A DNA stretch of 64,000 bases from the NCBI RefSeq assembly GCF_000526515.1, contig NZ_JAGF01000001.1, positions 2,232,001 to 2,296,000 of the forward strand. The letters run 5' to 3'. Below are positions 8,829 to 18,237 of the stretch, piece by piece (position 1 is the first letter of the stretch; each line of letters begins with the position of its first letter). The notes below the pieces were generated by a model. That model was not told the origin of the DNA. It saw only the letters and a list, made by a program, of their open reading frames with translations, and ran no database searches. Source of the stretch: Cellulomonas sp. KRMCY2 (lineage in GTDB: Bacteria; Actinomycetota; Actinomycetes; Actinomycetales; Cellulomonadaceae). The position numbers and the translations under genes were made by a program.

Positions 8829-9777
8829 AGCGGGCGGCGAGCGTCTCGGCGATGATCGTGGGCCACGGCGTCGGCGCCAGCCCGAGCACCTGCTGCGACC
8901 GGGTCGAGTCGAGCACGAAGGGCTCGGTGAACTGGTAGCCGATCCGATGGATCTCGCGCAGCATCGGCTGCCCGACGCCGATCAGGCGGACCAGCCACAT
9001 CGGCACGGGCGCGATCCGCGGTCGTGGTGCGCCGGCTGCCTCGGCGAATCGGGTGGCGAGCTCGCGGTAGGTCAGCGGTTCCGGCGTGGGGGCGTGCCAG
9101 GCGTGCCCCCACGCCGCCGGCTCGGTCGCCGCTGACGCGAGGGCGCAGGCGAAGTCCGGAAGGTAGGTCCAGCTGTGCGGCTGGTCGGCCGAGCCGATCG
9201 GGGCCAGCCGACGGCCGGCGAGCAGGGGGTCGAGCATGCGGGGTCCGGCGTGCGCATGCTGCTCGGCCTCGGGTCCGAGGTAGTCGCTCCCGCGGACCTC
9301 GGTGGCCCGCAGCCGGCCGGCGCGGTGCCGGGCCTGCGCCTCACGCCACATCGCGGCGCGCACGACACCCTTCGTCTCGGTGCTCGCGAGGGGCGAGTCC
9401 TCGCGCATGGGATACGTGCCGGCTCCGTAGGAGTAGAGGTTGCCGGCGATCACGAGGGGCGCCCCGGTGGCCTCGGCCGCCTGGAGCAGGGCCTCGGCCA
9501 CGGGCGGCCAGTCGGTCGCCCAGCGGTGGTAGGGCGGGTTCACGCAGTTGTAGAGCGCTTCGGCGCCGGCCGCCGACGCCGTGAGTGCCCGGCCGTCGGT
9601 GCCGTCGATGGCGGCATGGGTGATCGTGCCGGGGCCGGTGGAGCGGCCGGCGCGGCGATGGGCCGGCGTCGGCGCACCGGAACGGCTCAGGACGAGGACG
9701 TCGTGGCCGGTCGTGGCGAGCAGGCCGGCGAGGGTTCGACCGATCGGGCCCTTGCCCAGGATGACGTGGCGGGACAT
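8827..9777 (-). CDS. NAD(P)-dependent epimerase/dehydratase-like oxidoreductase
   Basis: 316 residues, extended short-chain dehydrogenase fold. The N-terminal ILGKGPIGRTLAGLLA is a GxGxxG-type dinucleotide loop and the middle region carries NLYSYG. The catalytic YxxxK of true epimerases is not evident: the expected segment reads SYGAGTYPMRED. It may therefore be an atypical, NmrA-like or sensor-type member. Divergent from a TetR gene across 120 bp holding four operator-like palindromes, so it is probably that repressor's target. Substrate unknown. Confidence 0.75.
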   Translation of the reverse strand: MSRHVILGKGPIGRTLAGLLATTGHDVLVLSRSGAPTPAHRRAGRSTGPGTITHAAIDGTDGRALTASAAGAEALYNCVNPPYHRWATDWPPVAEALLQAAEATGAPLVIAGNLYSYGAGTYPMREDSPLASTETKGVVRAAMWREAQARHRAGRLRATEVRGSDYLGPEAEQHAHAGPRMLDPLLAGRRLAPIGSADQPHSWTYLPDFACALASAATEPAAWGHAWHAPTPEPLTYRELATRFAEAAGAPRPRIAPVPMWLVRLIGVGQPMLREIHRIGYQFTEPFVLDSTRSQQVLGLAPTPWPTIIAETLAAR

Positions 9778-9792
9778 CGTGCCTCCGAGTGT

Positions 9793-9876
9793 GAGCGGTG
9801 CTCTCTTGTATGAGCGATGCTCACACATGTGTCCAGGCGATGTCAAGAGCACCGCTCTCTCTAGTGAACAGTGCTC
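9793..9876. promoter_or_regulatory. TetR operator cluster: four GAGC-N3-GCTC palindromes
   Basis: GAGCGGTGCTC (9793-9803), GAGCGATGCTC (9812-9822), GAGCACCGCTC (9847-9857) and the one-mismatch GAACAGTGCTC (9866-9876). They form two pairs, each with 19 bp start to start, one pair near each divergent gene. This predicts cooperative TetR dimers repressing both genes. Confidence 0.75.
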
Positions 9877-9897
9877 TTCATGCGGCATGATGGACCC

Positions 9898-10704
9898 ATG
9901 ACGGCCACCCCCCGCACGGCCCGCGAACGGGCACGGGCCACCTTCACGGCGGACCTGCTCGACGCGGCCCGCGCACGTCTGGTCGCCGACGGGGCCGCCG
10001 GGCTCTCGCTCCGAGCGGTCGCGCGCGACCTCGGCGTCGCGTCCTCGGCCGTGTACCGGTACGTCGCGTCGCGGGACGCCCTGCTGACCCTGCTCATCAT
10101 CGAGGCGTACGACGCGGTCGGCGCGGTCTGCGAGGACGCGGCCGCCGCGGCCCGGGGCCGGGGGGAGCCGCCTGCCCAGGTGTGGCTCGCCGTCGGGCAG
10201 GCATTCCGGGCCTGGGCCCTGACCAACCCGCGCTCCTACGAGCTCATCTACGGCACCCCGGTGCCCGGCTACGCCGCCCCGCAGGACACGGTCGCCCCGG
10301 CCACCCGGATCTGGGCGGTGATCATCGGCATCGTGCTGGATGCCCATGCCGACGGGTCGCTGGAACCGGTCGGGCCGGGCTTCGACGCCGAGGGCCTGGT
10401 GGATCCCGGCGCGCTGGAGTTCGCCGCGGCCCTGGCGGCCGCGCCGGGACGCGTGACGGCGCTCGCGGACCGCCCGGGCTGGTCGGCGTGGGAAGCCGTG
10501 CGCTCCTTCACGCTGTTCGTCTGTCTGGTCGGCGCGGTGACTGCCGAGCTGTTCGGACACTTCCACAAGGTCACTGCCGACCCGGCCCGAGCCTTCGACG
10601 CCATCCTCGCCACGGCGGCGGCCGGCGGCGGGCTGCGGGTGGACCTGGGTCGCGGATCGCCCCGGCGGGTTGACGATCGGGGGACGGCCGGACCGGGCCG
10701 GTGA
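9898..10704 (+). CDS. TetR/AcrR-family transcriptional regulator
   Basis: 268 residues. The N-terminal DNA-binding domain shows LSLRAVARDLGVASSAVYRYVASRDALLTLL, the TetR helix-turn-helix followed by the YRYV..RDALL signature. The C-terminal half is the variable ligand-binding domain and resembles the TetR C-terminal type with AWALTNPRSYELIYGTPVPGY. ATG at 9898 is chosen because CATGAT ends six bases upstream; ATGs at 9871 and 9880 would place operator DNA inside the gene. Probably autoregulated through the adjacent palindromes. The last 30 residues are basic and Gly-rich. Ligand unknown. Confidence 0.88.
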   Translation: MTATPRTARERARATFTADLLDAARARLVADGAAGLSLRAVARDLGVASSAVYRYVASRDALLTLLIIEAYDAVGAVCEDAAAAARGRGEPPAQVWLAVGQAFRAWALTNPRSYELIYGTPVPGYAAPQDTVAPATRIWAVIIGIVLDAHADGSLEPVGPGFDAEGLVDPGALEFAAALAAAPGRVTALADRPGWSAWEAVRSFTLFVCLVGAVTAELFGHFHKVTADPARAFDAILATAAAGGGLRVDLGRGSPRRVDDRGTAGPGR

Positions 10705-10756
10705 CGGCGCCCTGCCCTGCCCTCCCCTGCCCCGCCCTACCCCGCTAGACTGGCCC

Positions 10757-10840
10757 CGGCCGTGACTGGCGTACCTGAGGTGGAGCAACCACCGGGGAGC
10801 GGCCGACGTCCCCTGCAGTGCACCGTTCGCCTGGGTGCCT
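10757..10840 (+). ncRNA. ZTP riboswitch (pfl motif) upstream of purH
   Basis: Shows the conserved aptamer pieces in order: P1 arm CGGCC (10757-10761) pairing with GGCCG (10801-10805), then GTGACTGGCG, the GGTGG...CCACC hairpin (10779-10793), CCGGGGAGCG, and after a linker the pseudoknot segment CGCCTGGGTG (10829-10838). TAGACT at 10746-10751 is a -10 placing the transcript start at the aptamer edge. ZTP/ZMP binding signals 10-formyl-THF shortage and normally raises expression. The purH start is about 40 bp downstream. Confidence 0.92.
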
Positions 10841-10880
10841 GGGTGCACCGTTCGTACCGTGCCGACCCAGGAGCATCCCG

Positions 10881-12512
10881 ATGTCTGCCAGCACCCGTCC
10901 CGCCCCCCTCCCCGCCGACGATGCCCGGCGCCCGGTCCGCCGGGCCCTGATCAGCGTCTACGACAAGGCCGGCCTGCCCGAGCTCGCCGCTGCGCTGCAC
11001 GACGCCGGTGTCGAGCTCGTCTCGACCGGCTCGACCGCCGCGACGATCGCCGCCGCCGGCGTGCCGGTGACCCCGGTCGAGGAGCTCACCGGCTTCCCCG
11101 AGTGCCTCGACGGCCGGGTCAAGACGCTGCACCCGCGCGTGCACGCGGGCATCCTCGCCGACACCCGCAGGCCCGAGCACCTCGCCCAGCTCGCCGAGCT
11201 GGGCGTCGAGACCTTCGAGCTCGTCGTGGTGAACCTCTACCCGTTCACGGCCACCGTGGCGTCGGGCGCAGGGCCGGACGAGTGCGTCGAGCAGATCGAC
11301 ATCGGCGGCCCCTCGATGGTCCGGGCCGCCGCGAAGAACCACCCGAGCGTCGCCGTCGTCGTCGACCCCACGGCGTACGACGACGTGATCGCCTCGGTCC
11401 GGGCCGGCGGCTTCACCCACGCGCAGCGCACCGCGCTCGCGGCGAAGGCCTTCGTGCACACCGCGACCTATGACGTCGCCGTCGCGTCCTGGATGGGCAA
11501 CGTCCTGACCACGACCGACGCCGTCGACGGCATCGCGACGGGCTTCCCGGCGTGGATCGGTGGCACCTGGGACCGGGCCGACGTGCTGCGCTACGGCGAG
11601 AACCCGCACCAGCGTGCCGCGCTCTACACGAACGGCTACCAGGCCGGCGGGCTGGCGACGGCCCGGCAGCTGCACGGCAAGGCGATGAGCTACAACAACT
11701 ACGTCGACGCCGACGCCGCGTGGCGGGCCGCGCACGACCACAGCGGTCCGGCCGTCGCGATCATCAAGCATGCGAACCCGTGCGGCATCGCCGTCGGCGC
11801 GGACATCGCCCAGGCCCACGCCAGGGCGCACGCGTGCGACCCGCTGTCGGCCTACGGCGGTGTCATCGCGGCGAACGGTGTGATCACGAAGGCCGCGGCC
11901 GAGCAGATCGCACCGGTCTTCACCGAGGTCGTCGTCGCGCCGGGCTTCGAGCCGGACGCCCTGGAGATCCTCACCGCGAAGAAGAACATCCGGCTGCTGG
12001 TCGTCGACACGCCGCCGACCGCGACGGTCGAGACCCGGCCGATCAGCGGCGGCCTGCTCGTCCAGGCGACCGACCGGATCGATGCCGTGACGCCCGACGG
12101 CGGCGACGACCCGGCGCGCTGGGTCCTGGCCGCCGGGGAGCCGGCCGACGCGGCCACGCTCGCGGATCTGGCCTTCGCCTGGCGCTCGGTCCGCGCGGTC
12201 AAGTCGAACGCGATCCTGCTGGCCTCCGACGGTGCGTCGATCGGGGTCGGGATGGGGCAGGTCAACCGGGTCGACTCGTGCCGGCTGGCCGTCGAGCGAG
12301 CCAACTCCGGCGACGTCGAGCGGGCCCGCGGGGCGGTCGCGGCCTCCGATGCGTTCTTCCCGTTCGCCGACGGCCTCCAGGTGCTCCTGGACGCCGGCGT
12401 GCGTGCCGTCGTGCAGCCCGGTGGCTCCGTCCGCGACGACGAGGTGATCGCCGCGGCGACCGCTGCCGGCGCAACCCTCTACCTCACCGGCACCCGCCAC
12501 TTCGCGCACTGA
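10881..12512 (+). CDS. purH: bifunctional AICAR transformylase/IMP cyclohydrolase
   Basis: Last two steps of IMP synthesis, using 10-formyl-THF. 543 residues, normal for PurH. The N-terminal cyclohydrolase domain begins [15 protein letters not shown] and continues [19 protein letters not shown], with VVNLYPF and ENPHQ-type segments. The C-terminal transformylase domain has the catalytic KH in [13 protein letters not shown] and [13 protein letters not shown] chosen at MSASTRP, after GACCCAGGAGC. Controlled by the ZTP riboswitch in its leader. Confidence 0.97.
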   Translation: MSASTRPAPLPADDARRPVRRALISVYDKAGLPELAAALHDAGVELVSTGSTAATIAAAGVPVTPVEELTGFPECLDGRVKTLHPRVHAGILADTRRPEHLAQLAELGVETFELVVVNLYPFTATVASGAGPDECVEQIDIGGPSMVRAAAKNHPSVAVVVDPTAYDDVIASVRAGGFTHAQRTALAAKAFVHTATYDVAVASWMGNVLTTTDAVDGIATGFPAWIGGTWDRADVLRYGENPHQRAALYTNGYQAGGLATARQLHGKAMSYNNYVDADAAWRAAHDHSGPAVAIIKHANPCGIAVGADIAQAHARAHACDPLSAYGGVIAANGVITKAAAEQIAPVFTEVVVAPGFEPDALEILTAKKNIRLLVVDTPPTATVETRPISGGLLVQATDRIDAVTPDGGDDPARWVLAAGEPADAATLADLAFAWRSVRAVKSNAILLASDGASIGVGMGQVNRVDSCRLAVERANSGDVERARGAVAASDAFFPFADGLQVLLDAGVRAVVQPGGSVRDDEVIAAATAAGATLYLTGTRHFAH

Positions 12513-12536
12513 CCCTGCTGCCCCTGCTCCGCCCAC

Positions 12537-12578
12537 GACCTGTCGGACCCGCGGCCCAGACCTGTCGGACCTGCGGCC
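12537..12578. repeat. 20-bp direct repeat, two copies at 22-bp spacing
   Basis: GACCTGTCGGACCYGCGGCC at 12537-12556 and 12559-12578, in the convergent gap between purH and the flavoprotein gene. Confidence 0.8.
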
Positions 12579-12611
12579 GCCCGAGCGGTGGTCGCTGGTC
12601 CGACACGTGGT

Positions 12612-13919
12612 TCAGGGGCGGTGGGCGTCGCGCAGGGGGCGGGCCGGGTCGGCGGCGACGGCGCGGTCGAGGTGGGGCAGCGCCGGCGCGGTGAAGAGCC
12701 GGCGGGCTGCCCCGACGTCGCGGGGTCGGTCGACCGCCAGCACGGCGGTGAGCTCGTCGGTCCCGGCGGTGAACCACAGCGCCGTGAACTCCGCAGCCGC
12801 GTGATCGTCACCCGTCCCGCGGAGCACGACGTCGTCCTCCGGGCCGGGTGCGCCGACCATCGCCAGCTCATGGCCCAGCTGCGTCGAGAAGACGTACGGC
12901 GCCACGTCGTGCGGCGGTCCGTCGCCGGCCGTGCCGAGCAAGGTGCGGACCGCCACCGCCGGCCCGCGCAGGGCGCCGTCCCAGTGCCCCCCGGGGACCC
13001 AGCCGTGCCGCGCGGAACGTCGGCGGGCCAGGTCGCCGACGGCCACGACCCGGCCGCGGGTGCCGGGCACGCGGTAGCCCCCGTCGACGGCGATCGAGCC
13101 GTCCGCGGCCACCGGCAGGGCGTCGCCGATCCAGGCCGAGGACGGCCGGGCGCCGACCGCGGCGAGCACGACGTCGGCGTCGAGGACCCGCCCGTCGGCG
13201 AGCTCGACCTGCCCGGCTGCGACGCGGACCACACCGGTCCCGGTCAGCAGGCGGACACCGGCCGCCGCGTACCAGGGGATCGTGAGGGCACCGACCGGGA
13301 CGCCGAGGGCTGTCGCGGACGGCGCGGGCGCGGCCTCGACCACCGTCACGTCCACCCCGGCGCCGGCCGCGACGCCGGCCACCTCGGCGCCGATCCAGCC
13401 CGCTCCGACGATCACCAGCCGTGCTCCGGGCGTCAGCGCCGTCCGGAGCCGGGCGGCGTCGGCGGCCGTGTGCAGGGTCAGGGCCGTCTCCCACCCGGCC
13501 GGCCGGACGGCGTGCGCGCCGGTCGCCAGGACGGCCGCGTCTGCTGCGACCGACCCGGTGGTCGTCCGGATCGTCACACCGTGCGCGCCGACCTGCAGGC
13601 CGGTCGCGGCCTCGCCGAGCCGGACGTCGTCCGCCCGGTCGAGGTCGATGCCCAGCTCCGCCCGGAGCCAGGCCGGCTCGGCGCGGGTGAACAGCTCCTT
13701 GGACAGCGGCGGCCGGTCGTAGGGTTCGACGTCCTCAGCCCCGACGAGGGTCACGTGCCCGTCGAAGCCGTGGTCGCGCAGGGCGTGGACCGCCTGGCTC
13801 CCGGCGAGCCCGCCGCCCACGACGACGATCGAGCGCAACGGCCCGCCCAGGTCGTGGGTCAGGTCGTGGGTCAGGTCGTCGGGCGGGTCGGCTGACGTGA
13901 GGTCGCGGTGGGCCGGCAC
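12612..13919 (-). CDS. FAD-dependent pyridine nucleotide-disulfide (ferredoxin reductase-type) oxidoreductase
   Basis: 435 residues. The FAD-binding motif IVVVGGGLAGSQAVHALR is near the N-terminus, followed by PYDRPPLSKELF typical of rubredoxin/ferredoxin reductases. A second Rossmann motif VIVGAGWIGAEVAG binds NAD(P)H, and the FAD C-terminal motif is VVAVGDLAR. This is the BphA4/rubredoxin-reductase branch, which passes electrons from NAD(P)H to a ferredoxin; no ferredoxin or oxygenase gene is adjacent. GTG at 13919 is the only start-like codon before the FAD motif region. Residues 7-17 contain a DLTHDLTHDL repeat encoded by a 12-bp tandem repeat. Confidence 0.85.
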   Translation of the reverse strand: MPAHRDLTSADPPDDLTHDLTHDLGGPLRSIVVVGGGLAGSQAVHALRDHGFDGHVTLVGAEDVEPYDRPPLSKELFTRAEPAWLRAELGIDLDRADDVRLGEAATGLQVGAHGVTIRTTTGSVAADAAVLATGAHAVRPAGWETALTLHTAADAARLRTALTPGARLVIVGAGWIGAEVAGVAAGAGVDVTVVEAAPAPSATALGVPVGALTIPWYAAAGVRLLTGTGVVRVAAGQVELADGRVLDADVVLAAVGARPSSAWIGDALPVAADGSIAVDGGYRVPGTRGRVVAVGDLARRRSARHGWVPGGHWDGALRGPAVAVRTLLGTAGDGPPHDVAPYVFSTQLGHELAMVGAPGPEDDVVLRGTGDDHAAAEFTALWFTAGTDELTAVLAVDRPRDVGAARRLFTAPALPHLDRAVAADPARPLRDAHRP

Positions 13920-13941
13920 CCGATCACGGTAGTCTCCGGGC

Positions 13942-14328
13942 GTGACGCCTGCCCCGCCGGAACCGGTCGAACGGCACACCGCCCCGGCACTCTGGCTCGT
14001 CGTGCTGGCCCTCGTCGGGATGACCCTGACGGCGGTCGCGGACGGTGCCCGGACCGCCGCAGCCGTGCTCGTGGCGACGCTGGTCGGCGCCGCGGCCGCC
14101 CGGCTGATCGGCCGCGGCCGCCATCCCGAGGGGATCGCGGTGCGCTCGACCTGGCTGGACGTGACGATCCTCCTGCTGCTCGCGCTGGGCATCGGGCTGC
14201 TGATGCTTGCGCCAGGCGTCGCCCCTGACCCTGCTGCGACCGGGTCCGTGACCGGGTCGGCAGCAGGATCAGCGGCAGGGTCAGCAGCGGGTCAGTACCG
14301 GTCGGGCACCGGCTCCCCGTCGTCCTGA
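13942..14328 (+). CDS. DUF3017-like three-helix membrane protein
   Basis: 128 residues with hydrophobic helices at about residues 15-32, 36-55 and 74-93, and a low-complexity Ser/Ala/Gly tail (repeats of GSAA). Size, topology and neighbourhood (near mdh) fit DUF3017, a family of unknown function often beside folD and mdh in actinobacteria. The GTG start follows TAGTCT by exactly six bases, a leaderless arrangement. Its last 37 bp overlap the convergent aquaporin gene, within repetitive sequence. Confidence 0.7.
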   Translation: MTPAPPEPVERHTAPALWLVVLALVGMTLTAVADGARTAAAVLVATLVGAAAARLIGRGRHPEGIAVRSTWLDVTILLLLALGIGLLMLAPGVAPDPAATGSVTGSAAGSAAGSAAGQYRSGTGSPSS

Positions 14329-15281
14329 GCGTCGATCGCGTCGATCGCCTCGTCCTCGACGGACGTGCCGGCGAACGCGAACCATGCCAGTCCGGCGATC
14401 GCCGCACCGAGCAGGGGCGCGGCCCAGAACAGCCACACCTGTCCGATCGCGTCGCCCCCGGCGAAGATCGCCGACGCGGTCGAGCGTGCCGGGTTGAGCG
14501 ACGCGCCGGTGACCGGGCTGAGCACGAGCAGCAGGGCGGCGTAGGTGAACCCGATCGCGATCGGGGCCGCACCCGGCAGCGCGCGGCGGTGCCGGGCGCC
14601 CAGCACGACGGCGACCAGGAGCGCTGCGGCGACGGTCTCCAGCAGCAGGGCGGCCTTGAGGTCGAAGCCGACGGTGTCGCCGGACATCGCCCAGAGCGGT
14701 GAGCCGCTGTCCCAGCCGTTGGCCGTCATGGCCCAGAGCTCACCGGCATCGGTCAGCTGGAGCAGGCCAGGCAGCCCGCTCGGGATCGTCGAGAAGAGGA
14801 CGGCGGCAGCCGCGACCCCGCCGACCAGCTGTGCGAGCCAGTAGAGCGGGAGGTCGAGCCAGGGCGTCCGGCCCGCGATCGCCGAGCCGAGCGTGACGGC
14901 CGGGTTGAAGTGGCCACCCGAGACGTGCCCGAGGGTCGCTGTGGCGGCGGCGAGGACCAGGCCCGCCGCGAGCGCGCTGCCGAACGCACCGGCGCCGCTC
15001 AGTGGGCTGTACAGCACGGTCCCGAGCGTCACGATCACCAGGGCGAAGGTGCCGAGCGCCTCGGCGCCGATCCGCGCGGCCACGCCGGGGCCGCCGGCGT
15101 CCGTAGCGGAGGTCGTCGGGATGAAGCCGCCGAAGCCGACGGGCGTGTCGGTGTCGTCGTCCGCGACGTCGTCGACCGGTGCGGAGCCGGGCGCGTCGTC
15201 GACGGTCCCGAGCTCGGGGGCAGCGCCTGCCGCGGCGTCGGTCACGGCCGGGTCGATGGGGGTGGGGTCGTTGGTGGACAT
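14292..15281 (-). CDS. aquaporin/glycerol facilitator family (MIP) channel
   Basis: 329 residues. Both pore motifs are present, HFNPAVTLG and SLNPARS, set in the six-helix duplicated MIP fold. Helices begin near residue 70, after an unusually long Asp/Ala/Pro-rich N-terminal tail of about 65 residues. Arg after the second NPA is the conserved selectivity-filter residue. ATG at 15281 is preferred because AGGA lies about eight bases upstream; an upstream in-frame start at 15311 adds ten residues. Water versus glycerol specificity cannot be decided here. Confidence 0.92.
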   Translation of the reverse strand: MSTNDPTPIDPAVTDAAAGAAPELGTVDDAPGSAPVDDVADDDTDTPVGFGGFIPTTSATDAGGPGVAARIGAEALGTFALVIVTLGTVLYSPLSGAGAFGSALAAGLVLAAATATLGHVSGGHFNPAVTLGSAIAGRTPWLDLPLYWLAQLVGGVAAAAVLFSTIPSGLPGLLQLTDAGELWAMTANGWDSGSPLWAMSGDTVGFDLKAALLLETVAAALLVAVVLGARHRRALPGAAPIAIGFTYAALLLVLSPVTGASLNPARSTASAIFAGGDAIGQVWLFWAAPLLGAAIAGLAWFAFAGTSVEDEAIDAIDAQDDGEPVPDRY

Positions 15282-15397
15282 GCGAATCCTGTCGTCGAGA
15301 GCGGTGGGCATCGTCTACGCCACCGTCGGGCATCATGCCATCGCAACGGACGCCGTACGGTACAACCGCCGGTCAGGCGCACCCGTTCGGAAAGATC

Positions 15398-15416
15398 TCT
15401 CGACGTCGAGTAATCT
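15398..15416 (+). promoter_or_regulatory. icd upstream palindrome and -10
   Basis: TCTCGACGTCGAGT (15398-15411) contains the perfect palindrome CTCGACGTCGAG and is flush against TAATCT (15411-15416), a good -10. It shares GATCTCTCGAYGT with the sucC upstream site. A regulator here would block or tune RNA polymerase at the promoter. Confidence 0.5.
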
Positions 15417-15512
15417 GACCGGCAGCAGGAGGCGCCGACGCCCCGCCGGCGCAGCCGGTCCGCCGGGCGCCTGGGGCCGGAGCACGAACCACCACAGCAA
15501 CGGAGTTCATCG

Positions 15513-17758
<2,246 letters not shown>

Positions 17759-17796
17759 CGTGTCGCCTCCCCGCACCGGTCGGGTAGGCCGGGCCC

Positions 17797-18078
17797 GTGG
17801 CTGACACCTGGGCCCGGGTGGCCGTCCGGGTGCGGCCGGGTGCGTCCCGGACGCGGGTCGGCGGTGCGTACGCCGATCGGCTCGTCGTCGCGGTGAGCGC
17901 CCGCGCGGTCGAGGGCGCCGCGACCGAAGCGGTGCTCGAGGCGGTCGCCAGGGCCTTCGGCGTCCGACGACGTCACGTCCGGCTGCTCACCGGTGCGACC
18001 AGTCGCGACAAGGTGATCGAGATCGACAGCCCCGCTGCCGCTGTCGCTCAGCGCCTCGTGGAGCTCCTCGAGGGCTGA
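17797..18078 (+). CDS. DUF167/YggU-family small protein
   Basis: 93 residues. It begins ARVAVRVRPGASRTRVGG, with the conserved RVxPGAS segment, then LVVAVSARAVEGAATEAVLEAVA and GATSRDKVIEI, matching the YggU fold. Function of the family is unknown. GTG start is exactly six bases after TAGGCC, a weak leaderless-type arrangement, 38 bp beyond mdh. Confidence 0.85.
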   Translation: MADTWARVAVRVRPGASRTRVGGAYADRLVVAVSARAVEGAATEAVLEAVARAFGVRRRHVRLLTGATSRDKVIEIDSPAAAVAQRLVELLEG

Positions 18079-18081
18079 TCT

Positions 18082-18097
18082 GCGCGGCGGCCCGCGC
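18082..18097 (+). terminator. GC hairpin after the DUF167 gene
   Basis: GCGCGG/CCGCGC arms with a CGGC loop, four bases past the stop. No U-tract follows, as is common in high-GC genomes. Confidence 0.4.
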
Positions 18098-18155
18098 CCG
18101 GTCACGGCGTGTAGCGGGGCCCGACCAGCAGGGACGCCGACCGCATTCATCCCAT

Positions 18156-18172
18156 TGCTGCAAGTTGCAGCA
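18156..18172. promoter_or_regulatory. 17-bp palindrome upstream of the amylopullulanase gene (LacI-type operator)
   Basis: TGCTGCAAGTTGCAGCA is a perfect inverted repeat about a single central base. It contains CTGCAAG, the complement of the CTTGCAG element tied to maltose/starch repressors of the LacI family in Streptomyces. Control of amylase expression by a MalR-like repressor is inferred. Confidence 0.6.
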
Positions 18173-18197
18173 TGGTTTACAGTCCGGGGACACCCGA

Positions 18198-18213
18198 CTT
18201 CACCCGGGTGAAG
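18198..18213. promoter_or_regulatory. second palindrome upstream of the amylopullulanase gene
   Basis: CTTCACCCGGGTGAAG is a perfect 16-bp palindrome 25 bp before the start codon. Its CTTCAC/GTGAAG half-sites equal those of the ROK-gene operators at 28936 and 29037, but with four central bases instead of three. Confidence 0.5.
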
Positions 18214-18237
18214 AACGTGGTGACAAGGGAGTCCCCG

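Noticed and set aside
9871-9897. Earlier starts for the TetR gene
   Set aside because: They would place operator site four within coding sequence, and the -10 spacing favours 9898.
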